The notes under the pieces were generated by a model. It did not search any database. It was not told the DNA's origin and saw only the letters and a list, made by a program, of their open reading frames with translations. From positions 124,001 through 188,000 of the forward strand of contig NZ_JAKQYJ010000002.1 of assembly GCF_022605525.1 (NCBI RefSeq): a stretch of DNA of 64,000 nt, given 5' to 3'. The translations under genes and the position numbers were made by a program. Shown in pieces: positions 53,877 through 61,797 of this stretch. This DNA is from Porphyrobacter sp. GA68 (GTDB lineage: Bacteria; Pseudomonadota; Alphaproteobacteria; Sphingomonadales; Sphingomonadaceae). Position 1 is the first letter of the stretch; every line of letters begins with the position of its first letter.

Positions 53877-56381
53877 TCATCTGCGCGGCAACGCATACAC
53901 CTTCAGGTAATCGCCCGGCGTCGTTTCAAACCGGGCGTGCCCCGTCGCCGTTATTGCGACGTACTGGCGCCCTTCGTGCTCGTAGGTCATCGGGCCGGCC
54001 TGCGGTCCGGCTGGCAGCCGCGCCTCCCACACCAGTCTGCCGGTGGCAGTTTCAAACGCGCGCAGGAAATTGTCCTGCGCGGCGCCGATGAAGGTCAGGC
54101 CGCCGGCGGTGACCAGCGGGCCGCCCAGATTCGGCGTGCCGGTAGGGATCTTGAGAAAGGTCGGCAGGCCCAGCGGGCCGGTGTCGAACCCGGTGCCCAG
54201 CGGTTTGGACCAGACCAGCTCGCCCGTGTCGATGTTGGTTGCCGAGATGTAGCCCCAGGGCGGCGCGATGCACGGAACCCTCAGCGCCGACCACCAGATG
54301 GGCCGGGTTACGCCAAAGGGCGTTCCCAGATGCGGGGCCACTTCCTGGTCGGGACGGGCTCCGCCGGAACCCACGGCTTTGTCGTCAACCTCCGCGCGCG
54401 GGTGGAGAACGACCAGGTTGGGAAGACGGGAGTTGTTGGCAATGATCAGGCGGCGTTGCGGGTCGAAGCCCAATCCGCCCCAATTCATGCCACCCACCGT
54501 GCCGGGGAACAGGAGCATGCCGGGCTTTTCGGGGGTGGGCGGGGTAAACATGCCTTCGTAGCGGAGGCGATGAAAGCTGATCCGGCACAAGGCACCATCG
54601 ATCGGCGTCAGGCCGAAGGCGTGGCGCGCGTCGATCCGTTCCGGGTCGCGGGCCGGTATCCCGCCGATATTGGGGAAGAAGACGGACTGGGGCTGAGTGC
54701 GGGCGACCCAGTCGCCGGGTGGTGGACCCTGCGGCGCAGGGCGCTGTTCCACCGGGCGCAGCAATCGCCCCGTGGCGGCATCGAGCAGGAACAGATTGCC
54801 GGTTTTGCTGGCCTGCATGATCGCTCGGCGGGACACGCCGTCGATCGCCACATCCACCAGCATCGGCTGCGCCCCAAGGTCATAGTCCCACAAGTCGTGA
54901 GTTATGGTCGCATAGGACCAGCGCGTGGCGCCGGTCTGCAGATCGACGGCAACTACGGCATCGGTGAAGCGGTCCTCCTCGGGCGTGCGGTTCCCGCCCC
55001 ACTGGTCGGCGGCCGCGTTGCCGGTGGCAAGGAACGCCAGTCCCAACGTCTCGTCCGCCGAGATGATGTTCCAGACATTGGGGGTTCCGCGCGGGTAGAT
55101 CTCGCCAGGCGCCAATGGTGCCTGCGCATCGGGGCGAAGGGCATCCCACGCCCAGCGAAGCTCGCCAGTGATGGCATCATAAGCTCGGACGACGCCGGAC
55201 GGCGCGTCCCGCCGCTGGTTGTCGCTGACCTGCTGGCCAAGAATCAGCAGGCCGCCGGCAACCGTCGCGCCGGACGTGTTGGAAGCGAAGCCCGTTTCGC
55301 GAAGACCCATGCCGCTCGTCATGTCGACGGTGCCGTTTGTCCCGAACTCGCGGCACACGAACCCGCCAACCGCGTCAAGGGCGATCAGGCGCCCGTCCGC
55401 CGTTGCCACAAAGACGCGCCGGTGGCAGCGGCTTCCTTCGCGGGGTACGGGGCCGATCGCGCCGGGTACGGCTGGCATCCGCGCGATGGCTTCGGGACGG
55501 CCGGCGGGCGACCCATCGTCAAAATAGGCCACTGCGCGGCAAGCGGCGGTAAACAGGGACTCCATGGTGCGTGGCGGAACGCGGGGATCGTAACTCCAGC
55601 GGGCCTCGCCCGTGCCCGGATCGAGGGCAAACACCTGACTGCCGGGGGTGCAGGTGTAGAGGAAGTCCTCCGCTTTGATGGGCGTGTTCTGCGACGAGTA
55701 GAACACCCGGCCCTCAGCCGGGTTGAGATCGCCGCTCTGAAATGTCCACGCCTCCTCCAGTTCGCCCACATTGCTCGTCGAAATCTGGGCAAGCGATGAA
55801 TAGCGTCGTCCGTAATTGTTGCCGCCGTACGCCGTCCAGTCCGCTCCAGCATCCTCTGCGGACCCGCCGCTGCCGGCGACGCGACCCGGTTCTCCGGGGG
55901 GCTGCGTCCGCTCCCAGCTCGCGAACACCAGGACCGCCAGCCCTAGCAAGCCCGCCAGCACGGCGACCATGCTCGCCCGGCGCGGTGCGGATCGTTTGGG
56001 GTAGCGCCACAGCAGCCAGGCAAGCCCGCTGCCCGCCGCCAACGCCGCCAGCAGACCCGCGCGTCCCGCCAGATCGATCCCCCAGGCCGGCAACCAGCCT
56101 TTGCCCGCGATTTCGACAAGCGACCAGATGACCGTGACGAGCACGGCCAGCGCGAACAGGGCAAGGGCGATGCGGTCCCTGCGCCTCCAGGCGAATCCTG
56201 CGCCCGCCAGCAGAAGCAATCCGGTCAGCAGGTAGTAGGCAGTCCCTCCAACAGTCAGCAGCCACACGCCCAGACCGGCCATGACCAGCCCCAGGACACC
56301 GATGATCGTTGCCTGCGCCAGATAAAGCCACCGCCAGCCGCGACGGGTGCCAACATCTCCATCTGCCGCCTCGCCACTCAT
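53877..56381 (-). CDS. gcd: Membrane-bound quinoprotein (PQQ) glucose dehydrogenase-like protein
   Basis: The 834-residue protein has five N-terminal transmembrane helices (about residues 15-165), then a PQQ beta-propeller starting DWTAYGGNNYGRRYSSL. HDLWDYDLGAQPMLVDV matches the catalytic Asp region of E. coli Gcd. Pairs of short W-motifs (YSYDP... GTPNLGGPL) recur. It oxidises aldoses in the periplasm and feeds electrons to ubiquinone. No pqq genes are in the window, so cofactor supply is unseen. The substrate may differ from glucose. Confidence 0.9.
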   Translation of the reverse strand: MSGEAADGDVGTRRGWRWLYLAQATIIGVLGLVMAGLGVWLLTVGGTAYYLLTGLLLLAGAGFAWRRRDRIALALFALAVLVTVIWSLVEIAGKGWLPAWGIDLAGRAGLLAALAAGSGLAWLLWRYPKRSAPRRASMVAVLAGLLGLAVLVFASWERTQPPGEPGRVAGSGGSAEDAGADWTAYGGNNYGRRYSSLAQISTSNVGELEEAWTFQSGDLNPAEGRVFYSSQNTPIKAEDFLYTCTPGSQVFALDPGTGEARWSYDPRVPPRTMESLFTAACRAVAYFDDGSPAGRPEAIARMPAVPGAIGPVPREGSRCHRRVFVATADGRLIALDAVGGFVCREFGTNGTVDMTSGMGLRETGFASNTSGATVAGGLLILGQQVSDNQRRDAPSGVVRAYDAITGELRWAWDALRPDAQAPLAPGEIYPRGTPNVWNIISADETLGLAFLATGNAAADQWGGNRTPEEDRFTDAVVAVDLQTGATRWSYATITHDLWDYDLGAQPMLVDVAIDGVSRRAIMQASKTGNLFLLDAATGRLLRPVEQRPAPQGPPPGDWVARTQPQSVFFPNIGGIPARDPERIDARHAFGLTPIDGALCRISFHRLRYEGMFTPPTPEKPGMLLFPGTVGGMNWGGLGFDPQRRLIIANNSRLPNLVVLHPRAEVDDKAVGSGGARPDQEVAPHLGTPFGVTRPIWWSALRVPCIAPPWGYISATNIDTGELVWSKPLGTGFDTGPLGLPTFLKIPTGTPNLGGPLVTAGGLTFIGAAQDNFLRAFETATGRLVWEARLPAGPQAGPMTYEHEGRQYVAITATGHARFETTPGDYLKVYALPRR

Positions 56382-56548
56382 GGCCCGCTCTCCCCGGAAG
56401 AGTATTTTTAGAACTGCGTGGTGCTGGTCAGCGTAGAGCGGAAATGAACCGTGGCAAGGCGTTTGGTTGGTTCAATAAACCGTTCCGCCCGCGCCGCAGA
56501 CGTCCGGTCACCGTCGCAATGGAATTTGACAATGCTGAGGATGAAGTC

Positions 56549-56639
56549 TGGCGGAGCGGGTGGGATTCGAACCCACGATGAGCTTTTGACCCATACACAC
56601 TTTCCAGGCGTGCGCCTTCGACCACTCGGCCACCGCTCC
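56549..56639 (-). tRNA. tRNA-Ser(GGA)
   Basis: The minus strand folds as a class II tRNA: GGAGCGG acceptor pairs with CCGCTCC, D-arm GGCCGAGTGGTCGAAGGC, anticodon arm with GGA (CTGGAAA loop), a long variable arm, and T-arm GTGGGTTCGAATCCCAC. Discriminator G and an encoded CCA end at 56549. The first 21 bases and upstream flank are duplicated at 56739-56787. Confidence 0.94.
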
Positions 56640-56787
56640 GTTGCCTCTTCAGGCGAGGCGTGCCCTAAAACGGCAATGCACTTCGTGCAAGGCGTGCGCG
56701 TTGGCACCTGACGGTGCCGCCTCCGCTCCGCTGCGGCCCGACCACTCGGCCACCGCTCCGTTGCCTCTTCAGGCGAGGCGTGCCCTA
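56619..56787. repeat. 49-bp direct repeat including the 5' end of tRNA-Ser
   Basis: Bases 56619-56667 and 56739-56787 are identical, 120 bases apart. Each copy contains the first 21 bases of tRNA-Ser (acceptor to D-arm) plus 28 bases of its upstream flank. The 71 bases between hold two hairpins (GGCACC-TGAC-GGTGCC; TGCAC-TTC-GTGCA). The outer copy is a truncated tRNA remnant. Confidence 0.85.
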
Positions 56788-57060
56788 GGTTCCCGCCGAG
56801 CCAAACGCAAGCCGTATGCGGCCTGTGTCATGTCGCTGCCGCTGCCTGGCCGCAACCGCCGGCCACGGCTGCGCGCGAGCAAATGCCTCCTGGGGGCGGG
56901 CGGCGCATGTGGCGACCGGGCGAGCGGTTCGCAAGCCGTGCCGAGCCGACCGGGCAGATTTGCTTAGGCCGAATCGCGCCTGACGTGGTATGGCAGGCAT
57001 CGGATCAGGCGCTGCGCGGAATGGCATTCCCGGCGACCGGCTGGTCCAGAGCCTCTTTCC

Positions 57061-57091
57061 GCCCCTGAAAATGCGTGGGAAGGGGCTTTTT
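57061..57091 (+). terminator. Terminator-like hairpin with T-run, no upstream gene
   Basis: GCCCCT / AGGGGC (6 base pairs, 14-base loop) is followed directly by TTTTT. It is oriented to end plus-strand transcription, but no plus-strand gene lies in the 430 bases upstream. A short loop-rich stem makes the call tentative. Confidence 0.4.
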
Positions 57092-57102
57092 CCTGCGCCA
57101 GT

Positions 57103-57118
57103 GGTGGTCCGGACCACC
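57103..57118. promoter_or_regulatory. Perfect 16-bp palindrome upstream of the exported cyclophilin gene
   Basis: GGTGGTCCGGACCACC is a perfect palindrome 123 bases before the ATG of the next gene. It may be a dimer-binding site or a short hairpin. No known consensus fits. Confidence 0.4.
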
Positions 57119-57240
57119 GTTCAGATGCAGGTCCCCGCTCCCGTCGATCTGCCATGGCAAGGTCGACCCCGCGAAGGCGCTGCCCTTCTTGAGGCAAGGC
57201 AACCCTTTCGCTGAAGCACGCTGCGTGGCACACCGGGGAG

Positions 57241-58215
57241 ATGCGCAGTCTCCTCCTTGCCGCCGCCATCCTTGCTGTTCCAGCCGCCGCGCAGGAACCC
57301 AACCGACGCTCTCCGAACGAGATCGTGGCCGCCGCCCCCGCGTCCGAGTGGGTCTCCATTGCGCCGTCCGATCTGCTGGTGATGACCCTCGCGCCGGACG
57401 CGAGGGGCAAGCCGCGGCAGGTGGTGATCCAGCTGATGCCGCCGCCCTTCAGCCAGGGCTGGGTGGAGAACATCCGCGCTCTGGCCAAGGCGCGCTGGTA
57501 CGACGGGCTGAGCGTCAACCGGGTGCAGGACAATTACGTCGTGCAATGGGGCGATCCGGATGGCGAGGATGCGGCCAAGGCGAAGAAGCTGCCGGCGGGG
57601 CTGCGGGTGATGAAGGACGGGGACTACCTTGCAACCGTCGTCGGTGACGATTTGCTTAAGCGAACGCGCTGGCCTGACAACTACGCCGGCTTCGCGACCT
57701 TTAAAAATGGCTGGCCTCTCGGAACAAGTATGAAGTCGGTTCACTCGTTCGATTACCAATCTTGGCCCGTCCACTGCTATGGCATGGTCGGTGTCGGGCG
57801 GGGGATGCCGCCGGACACCGGCTCGGGGGCGGAGCTGTACGCGGTGATCGGCCATGCGCCACGCCATCTCGACCGCAACATCGCGCTGGTGGGCCGGGTG
57901 GTGGAGGGGATCGAGCACCTCTCCAGCCTGCCGCGCGGGACGGAGGCGCTGGGGTTCTACAAGACGGCCGCCGAACGGGTGCCGATTGTCTCGATCCGCC
58001 TCGCCAGCGACCTGCCCGAAGCCGACCCGGCCTCAAGCAGCGAAGCGGTAGGCCAGCAAACACGTCCGCGCTTCGAATACCTCTCGACCGAGAGCGCCAC
58101 CTTCGCCGCCTATGCCGAGGCGCGGGCCAACCGGCGCGATCCGTTCTTCATCCAGCCGGCGGGCGGGGCGGATATCTGCAACATCCCGGTGCCGGTGCGG
58201 CGGGCGGCCGACTAG
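57241..58215 (+). CDS. Exported cyclophilin-like protein with divergent active site
   Basis: The 324-residue protein has a signal peptide (MRSLLLAAAILAVPAAAQ) and a cyclophilin-type core. Segments align in order with the family: RWYDGLSVNRVQDNYVVQWGDP (catalytic Arg region), HCYGMVGVGRGMPPDTGSGAELYAVIG (the usual ..GxVGMAR..P.S..SQFFI region) and LDRNIALVGRVVEG. Gln/Phe contacts in the active site are altered and there is an insert of about 40 residues between the first two motifs, coded with less GC than its flanks. PPIase activity is therefore uncertain. Confidence 0.8.
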   Translation: MRSLLLAAAILAVPAAAQEPNRRSPNEIVAAAPASEWVSIAPSDLLVMTLAPDARGKPRQVVIQLMPPPFSQGWVENIRALAKARWYDGLSVNRVQDNYVVQWGDPDGEDAAKAKKLPAGLRVMKDGDYLATVVGDDLLKRTRWPDNYAGFATFKNGWPLGTSMKSVHSFDYQSWPVHCYGMVGVGRGMPPDTGSGAELYAVIGHAPRHLDRNIALVGRVVEGIEHLSSLPRGTEALGFYKTAAERVPIVSIRLASDLPEADPASSSEAVGQQTRPRFEYLSTESATFAAYAEARANRRDPFFIQPAGGADICNIPVPVRRAAD

Positions 58216-58231
58216 CGCGCACGTGGCGGGA

Positions 58232-60319
58232 TCAGACCCGCTCTGCTCCACTGACCGCATCACTCGCTCTCAGCGCGCTGAGTATGCGGGTGAGGTGGGG
58301 CACGTCCTGCACCTCCAGGTCGATCTCATAGGTGGTGAATGGCCCGTCGTGATGCGTTTGCTGCAATCCCTGCACATTGGCCAAGTTCCGGGCAAAGATG
58401 CCCGCCGTTTCCGCCAGCGTTCCAGGCCGGTCGTAGAGCGTTACGCGCAGCCGCCCCACCGCACCCGATGAACGCTGGCCCCACGACAGGTCGCGCCAAT
58501 CGGCATCCATGGCGTTGGCGACGGTGATGCAATCGATCGCATGCACCTCCACCGGCTCGCCCGGTTTGCGCAGGCCCACGATCCGGTCACCCGGCACGGG
58601 ATGACAGCATTCGGCGAGCTGGAAACCGGCGCCCGGCGACAGGCCGCGGATCGAGATCGTGCCCCGTTCCTTCCAGTCCTCTTCCGGCCCCATCCCGGCC
58701 GTGCAGCCGGGAACCAGCGCCTCCATCACGGCCGCGTCGCTCAGCTTGGCGGAGCCGATGGCATGCATCAGTTCCTCCTCATCTCCAAGCCCGAGCCGCT
58801 TCACCGCCGCGCGCAGTGCCTTTTTCCCGACCTTTGCCGGAACGCGCGTCGCTATCTCGTCGAACAGCTTCTGCCCCAGTTCAGCGACCTCTGCCCGCTC
58901 CTTGGCCCGAACCGCGCGGCGTATCGCGGCCCGCGCTTTGCCGGTGACGACAAAGGACAGCCAGGCGAGTTGCGGATCCGCCTCGGCAGATTTGACGATC
59001 TCCACCACATCACCGTTCGCCAGCTGGCTGCGCAGTGGCACATGGCGCCCGTTGATCTTGGCGCCCACCGTCTGCAGCCCCAGATCGGTGTGAACTGCAA
59101 AGGCGAAATCGACCGGCGTTGAACCCTTGGGCAGCTGGAACAGCGATCCCTTGGGCGTGAAGGCAAAAATGCGATCCTGGTAGATCGCCATGCGGGTGTG
59201 TTCCAGCAGCTCTTCGGCGTCGTGACTGTGATCCACTATCTCGATGAGGTCGCGCAGCCAGCCGACCTGCCCGTCGGGCCTGCTGCCCTGCTTGTAGGCC
59301 CAGTGCGCGGCCAGGCCGAATTCGTTCAGCCGGTGCATGTCGCGCGTTCTGATCTGCACTTCGACGCGCATCGAGTTTTCATACATCAACGCGGTGTGCA
59401 GGCTGCGATAGCCGTTGGTCTTGGGCGTTGAAATATAGTCCTTGAACCGGCCCGGCAGGAACTGCCAGGTGGTGTGGAGCACGCCCAGCGCGCGGTAACA
59501 ATCGCCTTCGTTTTCGCAAATGACGCGAAAAGCCATGATGTCCGTTATCTGATCGAAGGTGACATGGCGTTCGGCCATCTTGCGCCAGATGGAATAGGGG
59601 TGCTTTTCCCGCCCCGACACTTCCACCTTCAGCCCGGCTTCGGCCAGCGCCTGCTTGATGGCGAGCGCAATCGCATCGACCTGGCCCGTGTCCTGTTGCC
59701 GGATCTGGTCGAGCCTCTGGCCAATGGTGCGATACCCTTCAGGCTCGAGCTGTTCGAACGCGAGCAGCTGCATCTCCCGCATGTATTCGTACATGCCAAC
59801 CCGTTCGGCGAGCGGGGCGTATATCTCCATCGTCTCGCGCGCGATCCGCTGCCGCTTTTCCGGTGACTTGATGAAGTGCAGGGTGCGCATGTTGTGCAGG
59901 CGGTCGCCCAGCTTCACGAGCAAGACCCGGATATCCTCGCTCATCGCGAGGAGGAACTTGCGCAGGTTTTCGGCCGCGCGGTCGTCTTCCGGCATCTGCT
60001 CGATCTTGGACAACTTGGTGACACCGTCCACCAGCCGGGCGATGTCGGTGCCGAAATTGCGTTCGATGTCCTCGATGGTGGTCAGCGTGTCTTCCACCGT
60101 GTCATGCAGCAGCGCGGTGGCAATCGTTTCCTGGTCGAGCTTGAGGTCGGTCATCAACCCGGCGACTTCGACCGGATGAGAGAAATACGGGTCGCCGGAT
60201 GCCCGCTTCTGTGTGCCGTGCTTCTGTACGGTATAGACATAGGCGCGGTTCAGCAGCGCCTCGTCAGCATCCGGGTCATATTCCTTGACCCGTTCAACCA
60301 GTTCGTATTGCCTTAGCAT
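58232..60319 (-). CDS. rsh: Bifunctional (p)ppGpp synthetase/hydrolase RelA/SpoT
   Basis: The 695-residue Rsh protein has an HD hydrolase domain (LLHDTVEDT), a synthetase (GREKHPYSIWRKM ... KTNGYRSLHTALMYENSMRVEVQIRT), a TGS domain (IFAFTPKGSLFQLPKGSTPVDFAFAVHTDLG), the Cys-containing RIS segment (LAECCHPVPGDRI), and a C-terminal ACT domain. The EVQIRT motif and intact HD pair indicate both synthesis and hydrolysis. ATG 60319 is used; the frame is open further upstream without a gene-like sequence. Confidence 0.95.
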   Translation of the reverse strand: MLRQYELVERVKEYDPDADEALLNRAYVYTVQKHGTQKRASGDPYFSHPVEVAGLMTDLKLDQETIATALLHDTVEDTLTTIEDIERNFGTDIARLVDGVTKLSKIEQMPEDDRAAENLRKFLLAMSEDIRVLLVKLGDRLHNMRTLHFIKSPEKRQRIARETMEIYAPLAERVGMYEYMREMQLLAFEQLEPEGYRTIGQRLDQIRQQDTGQVDAIALAIKQALAEAGLKVEVSGREKHPYSIWRKMAERHVTFDQITDIMAFRVICENEGDCYRALGVLHTTWQFLPGRFKDYISTPKTNGYRSLHTALMYENSMRVEVQIRTRDMHRLNEFGLAAHWAYKQGSRPDGQVGWLRDLIEIVDHSHDAEELLEHTRMAIYQDRIFAFTPKGSLFQLPKGSTPVDFAFAVHTDLGLQTVGAKINGRHVPLRSQLANGDVVEIVKSAEADPQLAWLSFVVTGKARAAIRRAVRAKERAEVAELGQKLFDEIATRVPAKVGKKALRAAVKRLGLGDEEELMHAIGSAKLSDAAVMEALVPGCTAGMGPEEDWKERGTISIRGLSPGAGFQLAECCHPVPGDRIVGLRKPGEPVEVHAIDCITVANAMDADWRDLSWGQRSSGAVGRLRVTLYDRPGTLAETAGIFARNLANVQGLQQTHHDGPFTTYEIDLEVQDVPHLTRILSALRASDAVSGAERV

Positions 60320-60444
60320 CGCCAAGGATGATGTGTGCTGCAATGGTGCAATGCAACGGGAAATGTCAACAGCCGGCGGCAGGAGGCTGGCTGGGCTTAT
60401 TGGCTGCTTGACTCGGGCCGGCTCACAGGGTGCATGCCAGTGGC

Positions 60445-60858
60445 ATGGGAGCGTGGCACTCATCCAGACTGGCCGGCCAGGTTGTGCGGTTCGGCGCATC
60501 GACCGGCGTCAGCGCCCTGCTGTCGTTCGGCTTGCCCATGTTGCTGCACGAGCAGTTCGGGATCAGCGAAAGTTCAGCGGTGGCGATCGGCTTTGCAGTC
60601 GCCTATGTGCTCAACATCCTGCTGCTGCGCAGCTTCGTCTTCCGGTCTAACGGCTCTTGGCGCGAGCAGTTGCCCCGTTACCTACTGGCGAACGGCATCT
60701 TTCGGTTGGCGGAGTACGGCGGTTTCCTGTTGCTGTTTTACCGCCTGCAAATCGATTACCGGATCAGCGTCATCTGCGTTCTTGGTGTTTCCGCCATCGC
60801 CAAGTTCTTTGTCTACCGGCTGGTTTTCGATCGGAAAGGCGTTTCTGTACCTGGTTAG
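60445..60858 (+). CDS. GtrA-like membrane protein
   Basis: A four-helix protein of about 137 residues (GQVVRFGASTGVSALLSFGLPMLL; AIGFAVAYVLNILLLRSFVF; YLLANGIFRLAEYGGFLLLFY; ISVICVLGVSAIAKFFVYRLVF) of the GtrA family, which moves lipid-linked sugars. GTG at 60430 is an alternative start. Its last 177 bases overlap a GT2 gene on the other strand, an unusual arrangement for two apparently real genes. rsh is divergent. Confidence 0.85.
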   Translation: MGAWHSSRLAGQVVRFGASTGVSALLSFGLPMLLHEQFGISESSAVAIGFAVAYVLNILLLRSFVFRSNGSWREQLPRYLLANGIFRLAEYGGFLLLFYRLQIDYRISVICVLGVSAIAKFFVYRLVFDRKGVSVPG

Positions 60859-61797
60859 GTCCAGCTCAAGCTGCCGCACAGTTTCTAGCGTACTCTCGAG
60901 AAGTTGCCGGTTCCTGCCGACCAGATCCGCCAGCAGCCCCAGTACGAAGGTCAACGTTCCCGCTGTCATGAGCGCGCTGCCGATGACAAGCGATTGAACC
61001 TTTCCGCTGCCATCGACGAAAAGATAATAGTACAGAAACCTCGCTATAGGGACCATGCCGATGACGGCGATCATTACGCCAATCAGCGAAAACGCGCGCA
61101 GTGGCTGATACATCGCATACATCAGGAGAGTTGTGGCACCCGACCGCTTGATGAAAAGCGAGACAGACTTGAACAGGCGGGAATCGCGTGTTTTCGGATT
61201 GGTGCCGATCGGTACGCTGACCACCGCCATGTTCTTGTTGCTGGCTTGGATCAGCATCTCGATGGTGTAGCTGAACGAAGACACGATGTTCAGCCGCATG
61301 GCCGCACTGCGTGAAATCGCGCGAAAGCCGCTCACAGCGTCGGGGATCTTCAGGCCAGAGAATGTGCGCACGACCGCGCTGCCGAACTTCTGCAACAGCC
61401 GCTTGGCGGGTGAGAAGTGCGCTATGCTGGACGTGCGACGGTCGCCCACAACGATGTCCGCCCTACCGGCGAGGATGGGTTGGACCAACTTTCCGATGTC
61501 GTGGCCGCAGTACTGATTGTCACCATCGGTGTTGACGATGATGTCCGCCCCAGCGCCAAGCGCGTATTGCAAGCCGCGCGCGAAGCTGCGGGCCAACCCT
61601 TGATTTCCGGTGTTGCAGACCACGTGATGCACGCCCAGCTTACGCGCCAGGTCAGCAGTTCCGTCGTGGGATCCATCGTCAATGACAAGGAACTCGATGG
61701 TATCGATGCCCTCGATCCTGCGAGGCAAATCCCGGACCGTCGCTTCCAGAGTGCCGGCCTCGTTGAAGCATGGTATCTGGATAATCAGCTTCACCAT
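60682..61797 (-). CDS. GT2 polyprenyl-phosphate glycosyltransferase with extended tail
   Basis: The 371-residue protein begins with a GT-A domain: QIPCFNEAGTLEATVRDLPRRI, VIDDGSHDGTADLARKLG, TDGDNQYCGHDIGKLVQPI, SGFRAISRSAAMRLN. Two C-terminal transmembrane helices follow (FSLIGVMIAVIGMVPIARFLYYYLF; SLVIGSALMTAGTLTFVLGLLAD). It resembles GtrB/ArnC-type enzymes that make polyprenyl-phosphate sugars. The last 59 residues are encoded by the strand opposite gtrA and are hydrophilic. The start overlaps the end of the next gene by 7 bases. Confidence 0.87.
   Translation of the reverse strand: MVKLIIQIPCFNEAGTLEATVRDLPRRIEGIDTIEFLVIDDGSHDGTADLARKLGVHHVVCNTGNQGLARSFARGLQYALGAGADIIVNTDGDNQYCGHDIGKLVQPILAGRADIVVGDRRTSSIAHFSPAKRLLQKFGSAVVRTFSGLKIPDAVSGFRAISRSAAMRLNIVSSFSYTIEMLIQASNKNMAVVSVPIGTNPKTRDSRLFKSVSLFIKRSGATTLLMYAMYQPLRAFSLIGVMIAVIGMVPIARFLYYYLFVDGSGKVQSLVIGSALMTAGTLTFVLGLLADLVGRNRQLLESTLETVRQLELDLTRYRNAFPIENQPVDKELGDGGNTKNADDADPVIDLQAVKQQQETAVLRQPKDAVRQ

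Larger units (their letters stand above)
56640..57240. other. Gene-free stretch between tRNA-Ser and a cyclophilin gene
   Basis: No reading frame here looks like a gene: codon use is mixed and no domain is recognisable. It holds the second repeat copy (to 56787), an unclassified GC-rich segment, a terminator-like hairpin at 57061 and a palindrome at 57103. It may carry the tRNA promoter (minus strand) and a small RNA, but neither can be shown. Confidence 0.6.

Noticed and set aside
53937-55799. 620-residue plus-strand frame opposite the quinoprotein dehydrogenase gene
   Set aside because: The minus-strand product has the PQQ propeller and the transmembrane domain; the antisense frame has no domain.
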